The translations under genes and the position numbers were made by a program. From positions 62,001 through 126,000 of the forward strand of contig JAJYUJ010000001.1 in the NCBI GenBank assembly GCA_021792615.1: a DNA stretch of 64,000 nucleotides. Reading direction: 5' to 3'. This stretch comes from a bacterium. Lineage in GTDB: Bacteria > JAMCPX01. Positions within the stretch are counted from its first letter, which is position 1. Each line of letters opens with the position of its first letter. Of the stretch, positions 1 to 7,653 are shown one piece after another. The notes below the pieces were generated by a model. The model had not been told where the DNA came from. It worked only from the letters and a program-made list of their open reading frames with translations, and did no database searches.

Positions 1-271
1 TCGAATCTGCTGACTCCCTGTGAATGTGTGCCATAGTAACGTTGTCGATGTTTCGCACGATGAGCTTGTACGAGAGTACCTTACCGTCCTTGCTGAGGAA
101 GAATACCGCTTTCCCCGTTGCCCGGGTATCTACTTTCTTTGGTACCACGGTTTTACCGGAAAGATAAGCTGTAAATCTTGTCGACCTGGCGCTTGCCGAA
201 AGGGCGAGGGCGAATGTTGCAACTACCAGAATAATCAACGAACCCGTTAGCCTTAATGCTTTGTGTTTCAT
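1..271 (-). CDS. CHRD-domain exported protein (3' part outside the window)
   Basis: Reading the minus strand from an ATG at 271 gives 90 codons that run off the left edge. The start has a strong ribosome binding site (AAGGAGG at about 279-285). The product begins with a basic n-region and a hydrophobic stretch (about residues 10-25) ending in A-S-A, a typical Sec signal peptide. The mature part has the hallmarks of a CHRD domain: an F-x-A-x-L-S-G-K opening, a V-V-P-x-x-x-D-T-x-A-T-G-x-A turn, and the M-A-H-I-H motif. CHRD domains are found in chordin and in many bacterial exported proteins; their bacterial function is not established. The family call is good; the C-terminus cannot be judged because it is cut. 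Confidence 0.75.
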   Translation of the reverse strand, partial: MKHKALRLTGSLIILVVATFALALSASARSTRFTAYLSGKTVVPKKVDTRATGKAVFFLSKDGKVLSYKLIVRNIDNVTMAHIHRESADS

Positions 272-438
272 ACTCTTACCTCCTTGCTTTTTCATGCTTC
301 ATAGCATAGCCGGCGTAATGTATTAAAACCCCGTATCCCAAAAAGGGATGCCGGTACACATCGGTAATGAAAATATACTATGCATCCAAAAGCATATTAT
401 CAACCGCCCGGGATCTCATGTAAAACGGGTTTGGGAGG

Positions 439-1584
439 TTACAGCCAGTACCGAATGAGGAAGAACATTTTCTCAAGGAGCTTTTCCGTGAACTTCCGGT
501 TTTTCCATTCGTTGTAATCGAGCTCTTTACAGTTTTTCAGGTCGTAATCAATCAGTGCTTTCATCCCTTTGCTGAAGCCCTCATGCATAACCGCAACATT
601 GACTTCGAGGTTATGCATGAGGCTTATCCTGTCTATATTGAATGAGCCCACCGTGCTCCAGATGTCATCGATAACAGCAGTCTTTGCGTGCAGCACCGTG
701 CCCTGCCAGAGAAATATCCGTGCCCCCCATTTCAAAAACCTGCGATACAACTTCCTGCTTGCATACTGTACTGCCGCGATGTCCGATTTTGCAGGGAGGA
801 TTAAGCAAACGCTCACCCCGCGCTTCAGTGCGTTTTTTAAAACCCTCTGGATGCCCCTGTCCGGCACAAAGTATGCGTTTTCTATAGAGATGTATTCCCT
901 TGAGTGTTTAATCGAATTTATATAATCCCGGCGAATGATCCGCCTGTTCTTCCGTTCCTTGCTTCCGAGGATCTTCAAAGCCATAGCGCCGCGCGGCTCT
1001 ATCTGCGGGAAAAAACTCCTTGTATCTATCGTCTCTCCGCCTTTGCTGAACCACGTGGAAAGAAAAAGCCTTTGCAGTTCCCTGACTGCCGGTCCTTCGA
1101 CCGCAATGTCCGTGTCCCTCCACGAAACTGCATTTCCGTAAGAATCCGTATACTCATCCGTTAGATTGATGCCTCCGATAAAACCGGTCCTGCCGTCGAC
1201 GATGAGCATCTTTCTGTGGTCCCGGTGAAACCAGCCCCAATGCTTTTTCAAAAACGGCGTGTAGGGGTTAAACTCCAGCAGCTTTACCCTGTTTTCCCTC
1301 AGGTAATCAAAAAAACCATCACCCGTTTCAAGGGAACCTATGGCGTCATAGATCATACATACCGTACACCCCTGCCTGCTCTTTTCCGCAAGGCGGTGTG
1401 CAAATTCCCAGCCTGTATTGTCGCTGGCTATCTTGTAGAATTCGAGGTTGATCGATTCTTGCGCACGTTCCATGGCTTCGAACATTGCGGTAAATGCGGC
1501 GGTACCGTCTTTCAAAATGCGGACACTGTTACCCGGAACGGCTTTCTCAAGAAATGTGTTTATCCACCGTTCCCGACTTCTCAA
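439..1584 (-). CDS. phospholipase D family protein, cardiolipin synthase-like
   Basis: The product has two HKD phosphodiesterase motifs, H-R-K-x4-D in the first half and H-A-K-x4-D in the second, each followed by the usual G-G/G-S-x-N turn. That is the two-motif architecture of bacterial cardiolipin synthases, which join two phosphatidylglycerol molecules or transfer phosphatidyl groups at the membrane. No N-terminal membrane segments are present, so it resembles the soluble ClsB/ClsC type more than ClsA. The frame is open upstream to 1770, but that part lies inside the glpC-like gene. A TTG at 1584 overlaps the glpC-like stop (TTGA) with GGGA upstream, so a coupled start there is preferred (381 residues). 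It is last in the glpA-glpB-glpC run, which makes sense for a glycerol-phosphate and phospholipid unit. The exact substrate is inferred. Confidence 0.8.
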   Translation of the reverse strand: MRSRERWINTFLEKAVPGNSVRILKDGTAAFTAMFEAMERAQESINLEFYKIASDNTGWEFAHRLAEKSRQGCTVCMIYDAIGSLETGDGFFDYLRENRVKLLEFNPYTPFLKKHWGWFHRDHRKMLIVDGRTGFIGGINLTDEYTDSYGNAVSWRDTDIAVEGPAVRELQRLFLSTWFSKGGETIDTRSFFPQIEPRGAMALKILGSKERKNRRIIRRDYINSIKHSREYISIENAYFVPDRGIQRVLKNALKRGVSVCLILPAKSDIAAVQYASRKLYRRFLKWGARIFLWQGTVLHAKTAVIDDIWSTVGSFNIDRISLMHNLEVNVAVMHEGFSKGMKALIDYDLKNCKELDYNEWKNRKFTEKLLEKMFFLIRYWL

Positions 1585-1979
1585 CGCGTCATGTCCCTGT
1601 ACAGAAGTATCAGTTCTTTCATCTGCAGCCCAGTCGGACAATGGACGAGACAGGTGTCGCACTCTGCACAGGCTTTGAGCAATGAATCCGAATGGAAAAG
1701 TTCGGGTAATAATCTTGAATAGCTGACATAAAGGTATACCGGAGGGACTTCGTGCTTTATCCCTTTGCACTCGGCTATGCAGATACCGCAGTCAATACAC
1801 CATGATAAAGATGGATAGGACGCTCTTGTCTCTCTGCTGACGGGAGCGAGTCCCTTGTACTGGTTCACGAACAGATCATAGCCTTTATACCCCATAAGCC
1901 AGTGCAAGGGCTTCTTGAGGATGTGTACCATCAATCTGTATGCGAGGTTTAAGAGTGCAAGAATGTCTTTTTTACCCAT
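1581..1979 (-). CDS. short GlpC-like 4Fe-4S protein
   Basis: This 132-residue protein contains two cysteine motifs, C-I-D-C-G-I-C-x3-C near residue 61 and C-A-E-C-D-T-C-x3-C-P near residue 108, the arrangement for two [4Fe-4S] clusters seen in GlpC and HdrC. Full GlpC of about 400 residues also has two CCG domains after the clusters; here they are absent and the protein stops about 20 residues after the second motif. It starts 3 bases after glpB and so should receive electrons from GlpAB and pass them toward the quinone pool. Whether the missing CCG part is supplied by another protein is unknown. An N-terminal segment with hydrophobic and basic residues might associate with the membrane. Confidence 0.8.
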   Translation of the reverse strand: MGKKDILALLNLAYRLMVHILKKPLHWLMGYKGYDLFVNQYKGLAPVSRETRASYPSLSWCIDCGICIAECKGIKHEVPPVYLYVSYSRLLPELFHSDSLLKACAECDTCLVHCPTGLQMKELILLYRDMTR

Positions 1980-1982
1980 AGA

Positions 1983-3317
1983 TTACCCTGCCGAAAATAT
2001 GCCTGCTTTTGCCCCGGTTATCATGGCAGTGCCCATACCCGTTTTGTCATAGATATAGTTATAACCGGACAATACGGAACCTGCGGCATAGAGATTTCTA
2101 TAAACGACCCTGTTATCCGCATCCACCGGCCTTAAGCTTTCATCCGTTTTTAACCCCAGGGAGAAAAGTATCTGTTCATCGAAAGGATCGTCGGTGAGAT
2201 AGTTCATGGGGAACGCATCCTGTACCGGCTGTGCCCCTATAAAAACGGGCAGTCCAAACACAGCCTCCTGCCAAACCTTGGTATTCACAATGCCCCCGGT
2301 TATAAACTTGCCCGTCGCGAGTACGAAGCTGCCGGCTGATAATGATGCTGAGCTTCCGTCTTTTCGTGATAGAGTTATTGCTTTTATCGTATCCGAAGGA
2401 TTGTTGCTGCTTACCTGTCCGTCTATGATGTTAATCCCGTGCCGGACAAGCAGCTTATCCAGTGCGTACTGGAGTCTGAGCCCGGGTGCGGATGACGGAG
2501 GCGATAGAAATTCCGAAACGCGTTCTCCAAAATAGTCGGTAAACATTTTTGCAACCCCACCGTAGTTTGAAATACCCATGATGGGGGGCAAAAAGGCATG
2601 ATCGTATTCCATGGCATCCAGTGCCTGTTTTATGATGGAAAGTATCTTGTTTGCCTGTTCGGGGTTATCCATCATAGCCGCAAGCGATATGAAATCATGC
2701 TCATTGCATTTGATCCCGTGTGCGTGCAGATTAAGGTTGGCATAGCTGATATTTTTAAATGATGCAAAGCCATACTTCGAGAGAATTTTTGATAAGAATT
2801 CTGCACGGGTCTTATTGTGGATGGCAGTTTTTTCGAAACCCAAAAAGAGCACGGACCGTCCCATCAGCTTTGCCAGGTTGCCTGACGTCATGGACGACTG
2901 ACAGAACGAAGTGACCTTGAACGTGCCGTGCTGGTTGGGGATGATCATGTTGTTTTCCCATGACCCCTCGTACCGTACACCTTCGCTTGCAAGCTCATTG
3001 AAGAACTGGTCTCCTATGGTTTTCATCATGCTTGTAAATTCGTTAAAACGGTCGCCGCTGAAAGTCATGGACAGCAGGGAATATGGATGGTATTGCTCGT
3101 TTTCGAGTATATTGCCAATGGCTTCCGTCAGGTTCACAAAGCCCTTGAACGGCCTGCCCCGTTTACCGGCCCTGCTTGCAATATCAAAAGCTCCCGAGGA
3201 CAGTGCGGTCGCACCGTACCCCTTCCTGATGACGGCAACCTTCTTTGTCTTTGCCGCGTTGATGGCGGCAAGTGTGCCTGCAATGCCGCTCCCGATAACA
3301 ATTACATCATAGTCCAT
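1983..3317 (-). CDS. glpB: anaerobic glycerol-3-phosphate dehydrogenase subunit B
   Basis: The protein (444 residues) starts with D-V-I-V-I-G-S-G-I-A-G-T, a Rossmann dinucleotide-binding motif, and follows the GlpB pattern throughout, including the C-terminal G-Y-N-Y-I-Y-D-K-T-G-M-G-T-A motif that closes the FAD site. GlpB is the FMN/FAD subunit that accepts electrons from GlpA and passes them to the GlpC iron-sulfur subunit. It lies 3 bases downstream of glpA and 3 bases upstream of the glpC-like gene, so the three are almost certainly co-transcribed and translationally coupled. Length is slightly above the E. coli protein. Fully intact as far as can be seen. Confidence 0.87.
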   Translation of the reverse strand: MDYDVIVIGSGIAGTLAAINAAKTKKVAVIRKGYGATALSSGAFDIASRAGKRGRPFKGFVNLTEAIGNILENEQYHPYSLLSMTFSGDRFNEFTSMMKTIGDQFFNELASEGVRYEGSWENNMIIPNQHGTFKVTSFCQSSMTSGNLAKLMGRSVLFLGFEKTAIHNKTRAEFLSKILSKYGFASFKNISYANLNLHAHGIKCNEHDFISLAAMMDNPEQANKILSIIKQALDAMEYDHAFLPPIMGISNYGGVAKMFTDYFGERVSEFLSPPSSAPGLRLQYALDKLLVRHGINIIDGQVSSNNPSDTIKAITLSRKDGSSASLSAGSFVLATGKFITGGIVNTKVWQEAVFGLPVFIGAQPVQDAFPMNYLTDDPFDEQILFSLGLKTDESLRPVDADNRVVYRNLYAAGSVLSGYNYIYDKTGMGTAMITGAKAGIFSAG

Positions 3318-3320
3318 GGT

Positions 3321-4970
3321 TTACTTCTCGATAATAACATTTAAGCTGTCCGACAGGATATGGGTCGACAGATTCAGCTCTTCTTCCGCAAGCTGCTTGC
3401 CGGTCAGTATCGGAGCCTTGCCTTTCCATCGTTCTTTTATAAACCCCTGTATCAATTTCTTTATTCCATCCGCATTAAGACCGAGTTCTTCGCCGAGGAT
3501 ATAAGCAGCACGCACCGTGCATCTCCTGCCCTGACAGGATCCTGTCCCGAGTCTTGTCCTGCGTCTGAGGTCCGGAATGGTTCTTGCCCATTCGTTGCGA
3601 ATGGCATGCCGGATTTCCGCCTCTATGACGGGCTCGCACTCACATACGATATTCCCGTTGGACGGTTCATCTTGCGTCAACTTCAGGATCTCCTCTGTCT
3701 TGGAACCATGCCGGTAGGCTATTCTTGAAACGACGTACGGATCAAGACCGTACTGCTTTGCAAGTTTTTTTACATCCGGTATAAAGTGCCCCCCCGGCAG
3801 GGGTTCTGTATGTGTTTTACAGGTGCTCTTACAGCCGAGTTTTTTGCAGATAACATCCGTTGCTTCTTCGGACATGAGCCTGTAGCTCGCGAGCTTGCCG
3901 CCGGCTATGGTCAGAAAGCCTTTAACGCCATCCTCGGCTTCATGGTCGACTATCCTGTGTTCCCGGTAGAGCGCATCCTCGTTCTTGCCCCACGCGTACA
4001 GCGTCGGCCGCACACCGATCATCACACGCATGATCCTGTATTCCCTGATGCGGGGGAAATAGTGCTCTGCTGCCTGAAGCAAGTATTCAATCTCATCGTG
4101 TGTTGCCCAGAGGTTGTTGAGATCGCCGTAATAATCATCGTCGGTCGTTCCAATGATAAACGTATTGTCATGCGGCATCATGAATACCTGTCTGCCGTCT
4201 ATGGCCTTTATCACAATGCCGATGTTTGACGCGCGACGGTCGAGGATAAGGTGTATGCCTTTGCCGGGGCGGATCTTTACCGTTGTGCCTGCAAGTCCTG
4301 CAACACCGGGCAGCCATGGCCCTGCGGCATTCATAACAATCCGCGCATGGATGTCCCTTGTCTCGCCCGAGAAGGTATCTTTGACCCTTACTCCCTTGAC
4401 CTCTTTACCTTCCGTCAGGAGCTGCTTTACCTCGGTATGATTATGTATGCCCGCTCCGTGCTCAGCCGCCGACAGGGCGTTTTCTGCGCACAGCCGGAAC
4501 GTATCGATGCCGAACTCATCAAATGAAATGGCTCCGATTGCGTCGTCGGTGATACCCGGCTCGAGTGCCTTCAGCTCTTCCTTAGTCAGTTTTGTATGGG
4601 GCTTGCTGTTTTTCAAAGGTGCGAATTTGTCATAAGCCTCGAAGAATGTTTCAAGCAGTTCGATATAAACCTTTGGCATAAAGTCCTGTTTGAGCACCGG
4701 TGTTACAAACGGTATTCTGAACAGCAAGTGGGGTGCAATCTTCTGGATATAGCCCGAATCAAGACTCGAAAGATGTGTCGTATGGATGTCGTTCAATAAG
4801 TATCGTGCACCGCCATGGATCATGCCGGTACAGGCGCCGGTCGCACCCGAAGACAGATCGTTTTTTTCGAAGAGCGCAACCTTCAAACCGCGCAGGGAAC
4901 AATCCCTTGCGATGCCGGTTCCGTTTATGCCTCCGCCGATAATGGCTACGTCATAGACGGTAGTGTCCAT
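3321..4970 (-). CDS. glpA: anaerobic glycerol-3-phosphate dehydrogenase subunit A
   Basis: GlpA oxidises sn-glycerol-3-phosphate to dihydroxyacetone phosphate using FAD. The N-terminus carries V-A-I-I-G-G-G-I-N-G-T-G-I-A-R-D, the family's FAD motif, and the middle has the G-M-I-H-G-G-A-R-Y substrate-site motif. Near residue 425 a BFD-like [2Fe-2S] domain is visible (C-E-C-E-P-V ... G-T-G-S-C-Q-G-R-R-C). The frame is open to 5126, but that part lies in mrp; ATG 4970 gives the family-typical N-terminus (549 residues), with GTG 4982 as an alternative. First of glpA-glpB-glpC. In sulfite respirers this complex can feed electrons from glycerol into the menaquinone pool. Confidence 0.9.
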   Translation of the reverse strand: MDTTVYDVAIIGGGINGTGIARDCSLRGLKVALFEKNDLSSGATGACTGMIHGGARYLLNDIHTTHLSSLDSGYIQKIAPHLLFRIPFVTPVLKQDFMPKVYIELLETFFEAYDKFAPLKNSKPHTKLTKEELKALEPGITDDAIGAISFDEFGIDTFRLCAENALSAAEHGAGIHNHTEVKQLLTEGKEVKGVRVKDTFSGETRDIHARIVMNAAGPWLPGVAGLAGTTVKIRPGKGIHLILDRRASNIGIVIKAIDGRQVFMMPHDNTFIIGTTDDDYYGDLNNLWATHDEIEYLLQAAEHYFPRIREYRIMRVMIGVRPTLYAWGKNEDALYREHRIVDHEAEDGVKGFLTIAGGKLASYRLMSEEATDVICKKLGCKSTCKTHTEPLPGGHFIPDVKKLAKQYGLDPYVVSRIAYRHGSKTEEILKLTQDEPSNGNIVCECEPVIEAEIRHAIRNEWARTIPDLRRRTRLGTGSCQGRRCTVRAAYILGEELGLNADGIKKLIQGFIKERWKGKAPILTGKQLAEEELNLSTHILSDSLNVIIEK

Positions 4971-4986
4971 TTCATTACTCACGGGA

Positions 4987-6066
4987 TTATTTTTCTCCGC
5001 TTGCGAGGTTTTGTACGCTGAGCTTTGCCGCCACCTTTGCTGCAATGTTCCGGAACTCTTTTGCCGTTTGAGAATTAGGATCTGCCGCCACGATGGGGTT
5101 TCCGCTATCACCGCCCTCCCGTACACGCGGCTCGAGGGGGATCCTGCCTATGAAATCGACGGAAAGTCTCTTTGCCGTTTCCTCCACACCGCCGGTTCCG
5201 AAGATGTTCGTCTGTTTACCGCAGTGAGGACATATAAAATAACTCATATTTTCGACCATACCGAGGATAGGTACCTCAACCTTGAGAAACATGTTCAATG
5301 CCTTTGTAGCGTCGAGGAGGGACACATCCTGCGGTGTCGAAACAATGACCGCCCCGTTGATAGGGGCTTTCTGCACAAGGGTCAACTGGATGTCACCCGT
5401 ACCGGGCGGCAGATCGACGATCATATAATCTATCTCTCCCCATTTCATCTGAGTAAGAAATTGTTCGATCATCTGGCTTATCAAAGGACCCCGCCAGATA
5501 ACCGGCGTTTCATCGGGGAGGATAAGACCTATTGAAATCGCCTTGATCCCGTGGGCCTCGACAGGCGCAAGTTCCTCTTTTTCCGCAATGGCCCGCTTCT
5601 GTTCGCTGGTTATGCCGAGCAGCATGGGAACATCCGGTCCATAAATATCCGCATCGATGAGGCCAACCTTCGCCCCCGTCTGCGCCAGGGCGATCGCCAG
5701 ATTAGCACTGACCGTAGATTTGCCGACGCCGCCTTTGCCGCTCCCGACTGCTATGATATTCTTGATGCCCTCGATGGGAACCGGTTTCTGCGGACCAGCG
5801 GATTTGGCTTTTGGAACAGCGGAATCCTGTTTTATATCGACGGATTTTACCCAGCTCAGGGCTGCAACCGCTTTTCTTACCGATTCGTTCAAACTACCTG
5901 CAAGCGGGCATGCCGGTGTAGTCAAAACAAACCGGAAACTTACCTTGCCGTTGTCTATTTTTAAGTCCTGGATCATGCCCAGGCTTACGACGTCTCTTTT
6001 GAGTTCCGGGTCCTCCACCGAGCTGAGTGCCTTGAGTACCTGCCGTTCAAGTTCAATATCCGACAC
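4987..6066 (-). CDS. mrp: Mrp/ApbC family iron-sulfur cluster carrier ATPase
   Basis: A 359-residue protein with an N-terminal MIP18/DUF59-type domain (about residues 5-80) followed by a ParA-like P-loop NTPase domain with the deviant Walker A G-S-G-K-G-G-V-G-K-S-T at 108-118. The C-P-H-C motif near residue 257 is the dimer-bridging cluster site of ApbC/Nbp35 proteins. These proteins bind [4Fe-4S] clusters and deliver them to apo-enzymes. The neighbouring glpABC products and the distant Dsr proteins are all Fe-S enzymes, so clients are plentiful. It stops 16 bases before glpA and starts 14 bases after the transglycosylase gene, suggesting one long minus-strand transcript. Confidence 0.9.
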   Translation of the reverse strand: MSDIELERQVLKALSSVEDPELKRDVVSLGMIQDLKIDNGKVSFRFVLTTPACPLAGSLNESVRKAVAALSWVKSVDIKQDSAVPKAKSAGPQKPVPIEGIKNIIAVGSGKGGVGKSTVSANLAIALAQTGAKVGLIDADIYGPDVPMLLGITSEQKRAIAEKEELAPVEAHGIKAISIGLILPDETPVIWRGPLISQMIEQFLTQMKWGEIDYMIVDLPPGTGDIQLTLVQKAPINGAVIVSTPQDVSLLDATKALNMFLKVEVPILGMVENMSYFICPHCGKQTNIFGTGGVEETAKRLSVDFIGRIPLEPRVREGGDSGNPIVAADPNSQTAKEFRNIAAKVAAKLSVQNLASGEK

Positions 6067-6080
6067 TTTCGTGCTCCTTT

Positions 6081-7550
6081 CTAATCTTCCCGTGCGAGGA
6101 TCTTCGGTATTTTCAAAATCATATTCGGTTTAATAAGCCTACCCCGCAGCCTGTTGTTGTACCTTATTTTTGAGATGGTAACGTCGAATTTCTGGGCTAT
6201 GTCCCATAAAGTGTCTCCCTGCTTTACCCTGTAGTAGATGTACCGGGAGCCTGCACGCGGCGTTGTGTATGAGGTGTTGATTATCCTCATTCTCTTTGCA
6301 GAGGCAATTGCTTCTTTATGGGCATACGGACTTACCGGTATTATAATATCATGCCCGGGCCGCAGTGTTCTTACGTTTTCCACATGGTTCATGACCCTTA
6401 ATTCGTGGAGCGGTACGCCGTACGCTCTTGCGATCCTATAAAGTGTATCTCCGTTCCTGATAACGTATCTCTTATAACTGAAGAGTTCTTTCCGGGGCAT
6501 TTTTGCAAGACCCGCAAGGAAAATGGCTTTTGTATTTGCGGGTATATTCAGTGTGTACGAAGGTACCGGCGGGGTTGCCCATCGCAGGAGCTCGGGATTT
6601 ATTTTTTTTATGGTCTCATAGTTCGTATCAGCCAGCCGTGCAGCCACATGGAGATCCATCTGGTGATGCAGCACGACGGTATCGTAATCGATCGGCTTAT
6701 CATAGGTTAAATCATTAAATCCATAAGCTGCCGGGTCTTTTGCTATCATTGCAGCGGCTATGAGTTTCGGTACATAATCCCTTGTTTCTTTTTTCAGATA
6801 CCGGTGGTCCGCAAGCTTCCAGAAATTATCCGTTTTCTGTTTTTGCATTGCCCACATGACCCGCAAGGGTCCGGCATTATAAGCCGCCTCGGCCAGATAC
6901 CACGAACCGAATGTATCGTACAGGTTTTTCAAATATCGCGCTGCAGCGAGTGTCGATTTTTGCGGATTTCTTCTTTCATCCACCCACCAGTTGACCTTTA
7001 AATGATACAGCTGCGCAGTGCCCCGCATAAACTGCCAAGGTCCGCATGCCCTGCTCCGTGATATTGCATGGGTATTGAACCCGCTTTCTATGAGAGCCAT
7101 GTAGACGAGGTCCTCGGGCAGGCCGTTCTCCCTCAGGATCTTTTTCATCTGCGGTATATACTGTTCGGACCTTTCAAGCCATTTTGCAAAAATGTCATGC
7201 TGCGTATAGGAAAAATAGTTTATAAAATATTGGACCTTCTCGTTCATAACCATCGGGATGTCGGTATCCGTTGTTATTTTTTCCAGATTTTCCGGAGCGG
7301 TGCTTTGGGCAAGCACGTCCGATATGTCCTGATCCGTGGTTGTTGTCACAGATGAAGAGGCACTGACCTTGGTACCCGCCGATGTCGTACACTGAACACC
7401 CGCAGTGTCCGGGCTTTCAGTTTCAGATCCGGCCGTTTGCCCCGTTATGGCCAATCCTGTTCTGTCGTTTGCAGCACCGGTTGAGGTTGCACATCCCTGA
7501 ATTAATCCACCGATCAATAAAATCGAAACAGCATAGTATAGTTTTTTCAT
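6081..7550 (-). CDS. mltD: membrane-bound lytic murein transglycosylase D-like lipoprotein
   Basis: The protein (489 residues) opens with a lipoprotein signal peptide whose lipobox L-I-Q-G-C puts the acylated cysteine at residue 20. After a low-complexity Ser/Thr linker comes an SLT catalytic domain with A-L-I-E-S-G-F (catalytic Glu near 155), G-P-W-Q-F-M and A-Y-N-A-G motifs. The C-terminus has two LysM peptidoglycan-binding modules, each with a G-D-T-L-x-x-I-A core (about 363-406 and 440-484). This is the MltD layout: an outer-membrane enzyme that cleaves glycan strands to 1,6-anhydromuropeptides. It is the first gene of the minus-strand run toward glpA and is divergent from polX. Confidence 0.88.
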   Translation of the reverse strand: MKKLYYAVSILLIGGLIQGCATSTGAANDRTGLAITGQTAGSETESPDTAGVQCTTSAGTKVSASSSVTTTTDQDISDVLAQSTAPENLEKITTDTDIPMVMNEKVQYFINYFSYTQHDIFAKWLERSEQYIPQMKKILRENGLPEDLVYMALIESGFNTHAISRSRACGPWQFMRGTAQLYHLKVNWWVDERRNPQKSTLAAARYLKNLYDTFGSWYLAEAAYNAGPLRVMWAMQKQKTDNFWKLADHRYLKKETRDYVPKLIAAAMIAKDPAAYGFNDLTYDKPIDYDTVVLHHQMDLHVAARLADTNYETIKKINPELLRWATPPVPSYTLNIPANTKAIFLAGLAKMPRKELFSYKRYVIRNGDTLYRIARAYGVPLHELRVMNHVENVRTLRPGHDIIIPVSPYAHKEAIASAKRMRIINTSYTTPRAGSRYIYYRVKQGDTLWDIAQKFDVTISKIRYNNRLRGRLIKPNMILKIPKILARED

Positions 7551-7618
7551 AACTCTGGATGTACAATAAGAACACGCACTCTGTCAAGGTAAGTGTGCAG
7601 CGCAATGCCACGGTGTTC

Positions 7619-7653
7619 TTGAAATTTCGTGCCCGATTATCTATTATTAAAGT
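7619..7653 (+). promoter_or_regulatory. polX promoter, apparently leaderless
   Basis: TTGAAA at 7619-7624, a 17-base spacer and TATTAT at 7642-7647 make a good sigma-70 type promoter. Only six bases separate the -10 box from the polX ATG at 7654, so the transcript should begin at or within a base or two of the start codon. No Shine-Dalgarno sequence is present in front of this ATG, which agrees with a leaderless mRNA. Prediction only. Confidence 0.5.

Noticed and set aside
20-250. Plus-strand open frame of 76 codons at the left edge
   Set aside because: It is the shadow of the minus-strand CHRD gene, which has a signal peptide, a strong ribosome binding site and domain motifs.
336-350. ATCCC-N5-GGGAT hairpin as a terminator for the phospholipase D gene
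   Set aside because: The stem is only five base pairs and no T-run follows on the relevant strand.
439-1770. Longer phospholipase D protein starting at 1770
   Set aside because: The extra 62 residues would lie entirely within the glpC-like gene in another frame and contain no domain; the TTG at 1584 overlaps its stop.
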